Shown here one piece after another: positions 1 through 7,026 of a stretch of DNA of 8,507 nt. The position numbers and the translations under genes are program-made. Source of the DNA: an uncultured Collinsella sp. (GTDB taxonomy: Bacteria > Actinomycetota > Coriobacteriia > Coriobacteriales > Coriobacteriaceae); the NCBI GenBank assembly GCA_900554325.1, contig USHA01000084.1:1-8507 (forward strand). The letters run 5' to 3'. The notes beneath the pieces were generated by a model. The model worked only from the letters and a program-made list of their open reading frames with translations, was not told the origin of the DNA and searched no databases. The number at the start of each line of letters is the position of its first letter. The stretch's first letter is position 1.

Positions 1-25
1 AATCGTCAATATCGGTCGGAGGGGT

Positions 26-93
26 GGCTTTGTAAAGCCGTTTGTCTCCACCCGCGTAGCGGGTGGTTTAAAGCTGGCCGCTGCGCGGCCAGC
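26..93. repeat. Cluster of three short palindromes (REP-like or IS200-type)
   Basis: Three inverted repeats stand side by side. The first pairs GGCTTT (26-31) with AAAGCC (34-39). The second is a perfect 8-bp stem, CCACCCGC (48-55) with GCGGGTGG (59-66), around a 3-base loop. The third is a perfect 9-bp stem, GCTGGCCGC (73-81) with GCGGCCAGC (85-93), also with a 3-base loop. TAAAG-type strings follow each stem (33-37, 69-73 and after 96). None is followed by a T-run, so they do not look like intrinsic terminators. Closely spaced GC-rich hairpins with tiny loops outside genes resemble REP elements or ends recognised by IS200/REP-associated (Y1) transposases. That class is inferred; no transposase gene is present and copy number cannot be judged from one window. 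Confidence 0.5.
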
Positions 94-110
94 GGACTAA
101 AGTCTTGAAA

Positions 111-146
111 CAAAAAGCCGGGGCCCGCGCGATGCGGACCCCGGCT
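111..146 (-). terminator. Intrinsic terminator of glnN
   Basis: A 13-bp GC-rich stem pairs 116-128 with 134-146 around a 5-base loop. The single non-Watson-Crick position (124/138) becomes a G-U pair in the leftward transcript. Read leftward, the stem is followed directly by TTTTTG (116 down to 111). It lies about 30 bases past the glnN stop codon, which fits a Rho-independent terminator for that gene. Confidence 0.9.
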
Positions 147-175
147 CAATACCGTGACGATATGTCAGTTACGTT

Positions 176-2263
<2,088 letters not shown>

Positions 2264-2269
2264 ACGGAA

Positions 2270-2276
2270 CTCCCTT
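2270..2276 (-). promoter_or_regulatory. Ribosome binding site of glnN
   Basis: Read leftward the sequence is AAGGGAG followed by six bases and then the ATG at 2263. This fixes the start 21 codons inside the longest open frame. Confidence 0.8.
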
Positions 2277-2342
2277 CGTATCGGCACCGCGTGAGAAGCG
2301 GTGTTGATTACTAACGAACGAGTCATAGCTTAGACTCGCCGT

Positions 2343-2380
2343 GTTTCCGCGACATTACCGTTATGTTGCTGTCGCGAAAC
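2343..2380 (-). promoter_or_regulatory. Operator-like inverted repeat over the probable glnN promoter
   Basis: GTTTCCGCGACA (2343-2354) and TGTCGCGAAAC (2370-2380) are inverted copies that differ by one missing base, separated by 15 bases. A plausible leftward promoter overlaps them: -35 TTGATT (2387-2382), a 16-base spacer and -10 CATAAC (2365-2360), giving a leader of roughly 90 bases before the glnN ATG. Both arms also resemble the actinobacterial GlnR half-site pattern gTnAC-n6-GAAAC: GTAAT-n6-GAAAC leftward (2358-2343) and GTTGC-n6-GAAAC rightward (2365-2380), each with one mismatch. A nitrogen regulator binding here is inference. The inverted repeat itself is directly visible. Confidence 0.45.
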
Positions 2381-2435
2381 CAATCAATGAGGTTACCCTA
2401 TCGAGGCGGCGTTGCCACCCTCAACAGCCAATCAA

Positions 2436-2450
2436 CTGCATAAATTGCAG
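2436..2450. other. Small palindrome CTGCA-TAAAT-TGCAG
   Basis: A 5-bp inverted repeat surrounds an AT-rich 5-base centre, about 175 bases from the glnN start and 240 from the metF start. It could be a protein-binding site for either gene. It is short enough to be chance. Confidence 0.25.
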
Positions 2451-2500
2451 ACCTCTCCCCATGGTTTAAGGGTAGTCAATTTGGGATGGAGCTCTATTAA

Positions 2501-2524
2501 CTGGTATTTTGCATCAGATACCAG
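2501..2524. promoter_or_regulatory. Palindrome CTGGTAT-n10-ATACCAG, possible operator
   Basis: A perfect 7-bp inverted repeat with a 10-base centre lies about 166 bases upstream of the metF start. The AT-rich TTTATAGT follows at 2527-2534, so it could flank a distal rightward promoter. GGTATC recurs at 2593-2598. The 24-base span is typical of a dimeric regulator site. The regulator is not identifiable from sequence alone. Confidence 0.3.
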
Positions 2525-2640
2525 TCTTTATAGTCCGTGCCTAGATTAGCCGCTCTGTTATAGAGAAAGCCGATAGCAAGGCATCTTTGATTGGTATCCC
2601 CGAATAACGAGTGAAACTCCACCGTGACACAGTGGTGCTG

Positions 2641-2646
2641 TAGAAT
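2641..2646 (+). promoter_or_regulatory. Probable -10 box of the metF operon
   Basis: TAGAAT lies 49 bases upstream of the metF ATG and would give a leader of about 35-40 bases. The same hexamer stands 46 bases before the UPF0210 start at 6981. No good -35 box sits at the usual 16-18 base distance, so the promoter call rests on the -10 box and its position. Confidence 0.45.
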
Positions 2647-2676
2647 CCTTACAACACATCACACTATTACGTATCT

Positions 2677-2683
2677 AGAGGAG
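2677..2683 (+). promoter_or_regulatory. Ribosome binding site of metF
   Basis: AGAGGAG is followed by six bases and the ATG at 2690. It decides the start against the in-frame GTG at 2624, which lies upstream of the probable -10 box. Confidence 0.85.
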
Positions 2684-2689
2684 CACGAT

Positions 2690-3562
2690 ATGCGCGTCGA
2701 CGAGGTTTTTAAGCAGGCAGCATCCCAGGGCACCGCGCCCGTTTCGTTTGAGATGTTCCCGCCCAAGGGCGAGCTCACCCTCGACACGGCTCGCGAAGTG
2801 GCAGGCAATCTGTGCAAGCTTTCGCCGAGCTTTGTCTCGGTCACCTGCTCGGCCGGCGGCTCGGGCAACGGTGCCACCACCGCCCCCATCGCGCATATGA
2901 TTTCGAGCGAATTCGACACGCCCTCGGTGGCACACCTTACCTGCGTGGGCCGCTCGCATGCCGATATCGCCGCCAAGATCGACGAGTATCGTACCGCCGG
3001 CGTTGAAAACATCCTGGCCCTGCGTGGAGATCTCCCTGCCGGCGCGACCGAGGACGACAAGCCCGCCTCCGACTACGCCTACGCCCGCGACCTCATCCCC
3101 GAGCTCGTCGACGCCGGCTTTTGCGTGGGCGCCGCAGCCTACCCCGAGGGCCACATTGCCTGTGAGGATCTCAACCTCTCGGTCGAACACCTCAAGCAAA
3201 AACAGGACGCCGGCGCAAGCTTCTTTGTGACGCAGCTCTTCTTTGATAACGAGTGCTTCTACCGCTTCCGCGAGCTTGCCGACAAGGTCGGCATCACCGT
3301 GCCCATTACCGCGGGCATCATGCCGTTTATGGGCAAGTCCCAGATCAGCCGCATGGTCTTTATGTGCGGCGCGTCGCTGCCCTCCCCCGTCATCAAGATT
3401 CTCGCCAAGTACGAGAACGACCCCGAGAGCCTGCAGGCAGCCGGTGTAGATTATGCTGCTCGTCAGCTTTGCGACCTTAAGGAGCACGGTGCCGACGGTC
3501 TGCACCTGTACACTATGAACCGTCCTGCAATCGCCGCGACCATTATGGAGCGCCTGGGGTAA
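2690..3562 (+). CDS. metF: Methylenetetrahydrofolate reductase (MetF)
   Basis: This 290-residue flavoprotein is predicted to reduce 5,10-methylene-tetrahydrofolate to 5-methyl-tetrahydrofolate, the methyl donor for methionine synthesis, in the cytoplasm. Length matches bacterial MetF (about 296 residues in E. coli). Family motifs run in order along the barrel: SFEMFPPK with the catalytic glutamate at residue 21, VTCSAGG near 60, LALRGD ending at Asp114, AAYPEGH, TQLFFD at 181-186 with folate-contacting Gln182, ITAGIMP and LHLYTMNR near the C-terminus. The electron donor (NADH, NADPH or another carrier) cannot be read from the sequence. The start at 2690 is set by a strong ribosome site. It is the first gene of a three-gene operon. 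Its TAA stop shares one base with the next ATG (TAATG), which suggests translational coupling and matched production of the reductase and the methionine synthase repair protein. Confidence 0.96.
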   Translation: MRVDEVFKQAASQGTAPVSFEMFPPKGELTLDTAREVAGNLCKLSPSFVSVTCSAGGSGNGATTAPIAHMISSEFDTPSVAHLTCVGRSHADIAAKIDEYRTAGVENILALRGDLPAGATEDDKPASDYAYARDLIPELVDAGFCVGAAAYPEGHIACEDLNLSVEHLKQKQDAGASFFVTQLFFDNECFYRFRELADKVGITVPITAGIMPFMGKSQISRMVFMCGASLPSPVIKILAKYENDPESLQAAGVDYAARQLCDLKEHGADGLHLYTMNRPAIAATIMERLG

Positions 3563-4350
3563 TGGAAAAACCGCACGTCGATACAACCGTTGTTGAAGTG
3601 CCGGCCGACCTTGCGTCGCCGGCGCTTTACCGTATCGACGCTGCCCACCGCCCTCGTGTCGACCGTGCCGAGATGCTGCGGTATCTGGGCTACGGCGGCC
3701 AGCAGATTGAGCCCGAACTGTCGCAGCGTATTGAGCTTGTCGTTGAGCGTCTGGAACTGGACATTGAGCCCCGTGGCGTGCGCCGTGTGTTTGCCGTCGA
3801 TGCCGCAGGCGTCGACGAGCAGGGCGAGCCCTGCATCCGCTTGGTTGGCACCAATGTTGAACTGCGGGGTCGTGATATCTATCGCCACCTTAAGGACGCC
3901 CGCTTTGCCGCGCTCATGGCATGTACCCTCGGCATGGAAGCCGAGCGTCGCCTGCGCACCACGGGAGCCCAGCAACCCCTGGAAGGCGCCGTGCTCGACG
4001 CCGCATGCTCTGCCTATGTGGAAGCCGCCGTCGAGCAGATGGACCAGCAGGTCAAGGCTGCGGCCGCTGCACACGGACTCGCCGGTAACTGGCGCTTCAG
4101 TCCCGGCTATGGCGACTGCCCGCTCACGGCACAGCGCTCAATCGTGGATGCACTCAACGCCACGCGCCTCATTGGACTTACCGTCACTCCCACCAGCCTG
4201 CTCATGCCCACCAAGAGCGTGACCGCAGTGATCGGTCTGTTCGACGGCGAGGTCCACGACGCCCAGAGCCGCCCCACCTGCAATATCTGCCGCATGCGCG
4301 AGCACTGCCGCTTCCGCGCCGCCCACACCACCTGCTATTCCAGCCATTAG
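3562..4350 (+). CDS. Stand-alone methionine synthase reactivation-domain protein
   Basis: This 262-residue protein resembles the C-terminal activation domain of cobalamin-dependent methionine synthase (about 330 residues at the end of E. coli MetH). In this family the domain binds S-adenosylmethionine and helps re-methylate cobalamin that has slipped to the inactive Cob(II) form. The key visible motif is RFSPGYGDCPL at residues 178-188, matching the AdoMet-binding R...PGY segment. The neighbouring MetH lacks this domain, so the two proteins should act together, as in the separate MetH and activation proteins of Thermotoga. The C-terminus is notable: four cysteines at 240, 243, 249 and 258 (C-x2-C-x5-C-x8-C) among basic residues, which could bind iron-sulfur or zinc; that role is inferred. 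The ATG overlaps the metF stop by one base, with GGAG at 3547-3550 as a distant ribosome site, consistent with coupled translation. The electron donor is not encoded here. Confidence 0.88.
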   Translation: MEKPHVDTTVVEVPADLASPALYRIDAAHRPRVDRAEMLRYLGYGGQQIEPELSQRIELVVERLELDIEPRGVRRVFAVDAAGVDEQGEPCIRLVGTNVELRGRDIYRHLKDARFAALMACTLGMEAERRLRTTGAQQPLEGAVLDAACSAYVEAAVEQMDQQVKAAAAAHGLAGNWRFSPGYGDCPLTAQRSIVDALNATRLIGLTVTPTSLLMPTKSVTAVIGLFDGEVHDAQSRPTCNICRMREHCRFRAAHTTCYSSH

Positions 4351-4353
4351 GAG
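4348..4353 (+). promoter_or_regulatory. Ribosome binding site of metH overlapping the previous stop
   Basis: TAGGAG includes the TAG stop of the reactivation-domain gene and lies six bases before the metH ATG at 4360. The arrangement suits translational coupling. It also supports the unusually long MetH N-terminus as genuine. Confidence 0.75.
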
Positions 4354-4359
4354 CCATCG

Positions 4360-6918
4360 ATGTTTACTCCGCTTATCACTCATGATCTGGACGGCGCCGC
4401 GCTGGCGGCACCCGTTGATGCCGCACGCCGTAATGGCGCTGCATACAAGACGCGCACGATCGACGACCTTCGCATTAAGGATGACCGCCTGCGTGCCGCC
4501 ATCGAGGGCACGGGACACCTGCTGTTCGACGGCGGCATGGGCACCATGTTGCAGGCCGCCGGCATGAAGGCAGGCGCCCTGCCCGAGCTGCTCAACTTTG
4601 AGGAACCCCAGGTCATCACCGATATCCAGCGTCAGTACGTCAAGGCCGGCTGTGACGTGATCACCGCCAACACCTTTGGCGCCAACGCCCACAAGCTCGA
4701 CGGCGCCGCCACCGTGGCAGACGTCTTTGCCGCGGCAGTCACCTGCGCCCGCGAGGCCGGCGCCCGCTACGTCGCCGGCGACATCGGCCCCATCGGCGCC
4801 CTGCTGCGCCCCCTGGGCACCCTCAGCTTTGACGAGGCCTACGACCTCTTTGCCGAGGAGGTGCGCGCCGGCGTCGCTGCGGACGTCGACCTCTTTATTA
4901 TCGAGACTATGACCGACCTGGCCGAGATCAAGGCGGCGGTCCTCGCCTGCCGCGAGAACTCCGACCTGCCCGTCTTTGCCACCATGACCTTCGAGGAAGA
5001 CGGTCGCACCTTCCTGGGAACGAGTCCCGAGGTCGCCGCCATCACGCTTGACGCCATCGGCGCCGACGTTTTGGGCATCAACTGCAGCCAAGGACCGGCC
5101 GAGCTCCGGGGACTCGCCGCACGTATGCTCACCGTTACCGACAAGCCTGTTATGGTGCAGGCCAATGCAGGACTCCCCCATGTGGACGACGACGGCAACA
5201 CCGTCTTTGATATCCAAGCCCCCGAATACGCCGAGGCCGTCGCCGGCATGATCGCCGACGGCGTGAGCGTCGTGGGCGGTTGCTGCGGCACCACGCCGGC
5301 GCACATGGCGGCCTTGCGCACGCTTATCGATAACCACACGCCCAGCCCGCGCCACCGCAAGCCCAGTATGTCGGTCACGAGCGCCCAAACGGTCGTGGAC
5401 CTTCCCTGCGACGGCCACAAGATCGCCGTCATCGGCGAGCGCATCAACCCCACCGGCAAAAAGCGCCTGCAGCAGGCCCTGCGCGACGGCGACCTGGACT
5501 ACGTTGTGAGCCAGGGCATCAGCCAGCAGGAACAGGGCGCCGACATTCTGGACGTCAACGTGGGCCTGCCCGAGATCGACGAGGTCAAGATCATCCAACA
5601 GGCGACCGAACAGCTCCAGGGGTCCACGCTGCTGCCGCTGCAGATCGACTCCACCGACCCCGCAGCCGTCGAGGCCGCCGTGCGCCGCTACGCCGGCAAG
5701 CCCATCATCAACTCGGTCAATGGCAAGCAGCAGATCATGGACGAGATCTTCCCGCTGGTCGCCCACTACGGCACCAACGTTGTCGGCCTTACGCTCGACG
5801 AAGGCGGCATCCCCGATTCCGCCGAGGCTCGCTTCGCCATCGCCGAGCACATCGTGGCCGAGGCCGCCCGTTACGGCATCGGACCGGACCGCATCCTCAT
5901 CGACTGCCTGGTCATGACCGCCTCGACCAATCAACGCCAGGCCGAGCAGATCCTACGCGCCATGTCCCTGTGCAAGGAGCGTCTGGGCGTCAAATGCGCG
6001 CTCGGCGTGTCGAACATCAGCTTTGGCCTGCCTGCCCGCCCGCTGCTGGGCTCGGTCTTTTTGGCTGCCGCTTTTGGCGCGGGTCTGGACGCCCCCATCA
6101 TGAACCCGGGCTCCAAGCGCTTTATGGATACCGTCTACAGTTATCGCGTCCTGAGCGTTGAGGACGAGGGCTCGACCGGATACATCGAGCGCTACGCCGG
6201 TTGGACCGATCCGTATAAGATCGCCGCAAACCCGGCAGCAGCTCAGGCCGCATCGAGTGATGCCGCGCCTGCCGCCGGCACCGCCGGCACCGACGGCAAC
6301 GACGACCCGATTCGTCGCATGGTCGTCTCGGGCCGCAAAGGCGAGATCGCTGCCGAGACCGAGCGTCTGCTGGCAGACCACGACGCCATGGACCTCATCA
6401 ACAATCACTTTATCCCCGCCCTCGACGAGGTTGGCGTTCTCTTTGACCAGGGCAAGTTCTTCTTGCCGCAGCTTATGGCCTCGGCCGAGGCAGCGCGTGT
6501 GGGCTTCGACACCATCAAGCGCCTGATGCCCGCCGGCGAGATCGCCGACAAGGGCAAGATCTGCGTGGCCACCGTCAAGGGCGACATCCACGACATTGGC
6601 AAGAACATCGTCAAGATGCTGCTCGACAACTACGGCTATACCGTCTTTGACCTGGGCCGCGACGTCGATCCGCAGGAGGTACTCAAGACCGTCAAGGAGC
6701 GCGATATCAAACTCGTCGGCCTCTCGGCGCTTATGACTACCACGGTCGTCGCCATGGAAGAGACCATCAAGTTGCTCCATGCCGAGGTTCCGGGCGTCAA
6801 GATCATCGTAGGCGGCGCCGTACTCACCCCCGAATACGCCAAGCAGATTGGCGCGGACTACTACGCCAAGGACGCCGCCGAAAGCGCGCGCATCGCCGAA
6901 GAGGTCTTTGGGCAGTAA
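4360..6918 (+). CDS. metH: Cobalamin-dependent methionine synthase lacking the activation domain (MetH)
   Basis: This 852-residue enzyme moves a methyl group from 5-methyl-tetrahydrofolate through cobalamin to homocysteine, giving methionine (EC 2.1.1.13). Domains in order: an N-terminal extension of about 50 residues; a homocysteine barrel starting at LLFDGGMGTM (54-63) with zinc ligands Cys242, Cys308 and Cys309; a pterin-binding barrel from about 350, with GERINPTG at 359-366 and DVNVG at 398-402; an Ala/Gly/Asp-rich linker at about 622-650; a cobalamin cap with FFLPQLMASAE at 700-710; and a B12 Rossmann domain with DIHDIG at 742-747, where His744 should ligate cobalt, plus SAL at 789-791 and GG at 818-819. 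The protein stops after the B12 domain, whereas E. coli MetH (1227 residues) continues with the activation domain, here encoded just upstream. It follows that gene by 9 bases and is last in the operon. All catalytic residues I can place are present. Confidence 0.97.
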   Translation: MFTPLITHDLDGAALAAPVDAARRNGAAYKTRTIDDLRIKDDRLRAAIEGTGHLLFDGGMGTMLQAAGMKAGALPELLNFEEPQVITDIQRQYVKAGCDVITANTFGANAHKLDGAATVADVFAAAVTCAREAGARYVAGDIGPIGALLRPLGTLSFDEAYDLFAEEVRAGVAADVDLFIIETMTDLAEIKAAVLACRENSDLPVFATMTFEEDGRTFLGTSPEVAAITLDAIGADVLGINCSQGPAELRGLAARMLTVTDKPVMVQANAGLPHVDDDGNTVFDIQAPEYAEAVAGMIADGVSVVGGCCGTTPAHMAALRTLIDNHTPSPRHRKPSMSVTSAQTVVDLPCDGHKIAVIGERINPTGKKRLQQALRDGDLDYVVSQGISQQEQGADILDVNVGLPEIDEVKIIQQATEQLQGSTLLPLQIDSTDPAAVEAAVRRYAGKPIINSVNGKQQIMDEIFPLVAHYGTNVVGLTLDEGGIPDSAEARFAIAEHIVAEAARYGIGPDRILIDCLVMTASTNQRQAEQILRAMSLCKERLGVKCALGVSNISFGLPARPLLGSVFLAAAFGAGLDAPIMNPGSKRFMDTVYSYRVLSVEDEGSTGYIERYAGWTDPYKIAANPAAAQAASSDAAPAAGTAGTDGNDDPIRRMVVSGRKGEIAAETERLLADHDAMDLINNHFIPALDEVGVLFDQGKFFLPQLMASAEAARVGFDTIKRLMPAGEIADKGKICVATVKGDIHDIGKNIVKMLLDNYGYTVFDLGRDVDPQEVLKTVKERDIKLVGLSALMTTTVVAMEETIKLLHAEVPGVKIIVGGAVLTPEYAKQIGADYYAKDAAESARIAEEVFGQ

Positions 6919-6943
6919 CACAACGGAAACAACCGAGCACCAA

Positions 6944-6981
6944 AACGTGCCGCATGCGCCACTTGGCACGTGCGGCACGTT
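6944..6981. terminator. Long stem-loop between metH and the UPF0210 gene
   Basis: Positions 6944-6960 pair with 6965-6981 around the tetraloop ACTT, giving a 17-bp stem with one mismatch (6946 region outward is perfect for 11 bp) and one wobble. It starts 26 bases after the metH stop, so it probably ends or protects the met operon transcript. Rightward it is followed by TTAGAATAG, not a clean T-run, so termination would be imperfect. Leftward it is followed by TTTT. The last base of the stem is also the first base of a probable -10 box, so it may instead be a regulatory site. Confidence 0.5.
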
Positions 6982-6986
6982 AGAAT
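6981..6986 (+). promoter_or_regulatory. Probable -10 box of the UPF0210 gene
   Basis: TAGAAT lies 46 bases before the ATG at 7027, almost the same geometry as before metF. A TTGGCA at 6963-6968 looks like a -35 box, but only 12 bases separate it from TAGAAT. With 17 bases it would pair with TAGATA (6986-6991). The exact promoter is therefore uncertain. Confidence 0.4.
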
Positions 6987-7013
6987 AGATAAGACTATGC
7001 TCGTTTTGGCAGA

Positions 7014-7019
7014 TAGGAG
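7014..7019 (+). promoter_or_regulatory. Ribosome binding site of the UPF0210 gene
   Basis: TAGGAG stands seven bases before the ATG at 7027 and selects that codon over the in-frame ATGs at 6970 and 6997. The first of these lies inside the stem-loop and upstream of the probable -10 box. Confidence 0.8.
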
Positions 7020-7026
7020 CGCAAGG

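Larger units (their letters stand above)
2264..2689. other. Divergent glnN/metF intergenic region
   Basis: This 426-base stretch between divergent genes is visibly richer in A and T than the flanking coding DNA. It contains the glnN ribosome site, leader and probable promoter (2360-2387), an imperfect inverted repeat (2343-2380), two smaller palindromes (2436-2450 and 2501-2524), the probable metF -10 box (2641-2646) and the metF ribosome site (2677-2683). The 8-mer TTGATTGG occurs three times: leftward at 2387-2380 and 2435-2428, and rightward at 2587-2594. I see no convincing small gene, and no SAM or cobalamin riboswitch core on either strand. Confidence 0.75.

Noticed and set aside
26..93. 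CRISPR array
   Set aside because: The hairpins differ from one another and there is no regular repeat-spacer pattern.
2264..2326. Extended start of glnN at 2326
   Set aside because: The extra 21 residues do not resemble the family, and the internal ATG at 2263 has an ideal ribosome site.
2624..2689. Upstream GTG start of metF at 2624
   Set aside because: It would lie before the probable -10 box, and AGAGGAG at 2677-2683 points clearly to the ATG at 2690.
2264..2689. SAM or cobalamin riboswitch controlling the methionine operon
   Set aside because: I looked for S-box and cobalamin-element conserved cores on both strands and saw none. A covariance-model search would settle it.
4138..5934. 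Leftward open frame of 598 residues opposite the metH region
   Set aside because: It crosses the boundary of two real rightward genes, has a Gly/Val/Asp/His-rich shadow composition and no recognisable domain.
6970..7026. Upstream ATG starts of the UPF0210 gene at 6970 and 6997
   Set aside because: The first lies in the stem-loop; neither has a ribosome site as good as TAGGAG before 7027, and the 7027 start gives the usual family length.
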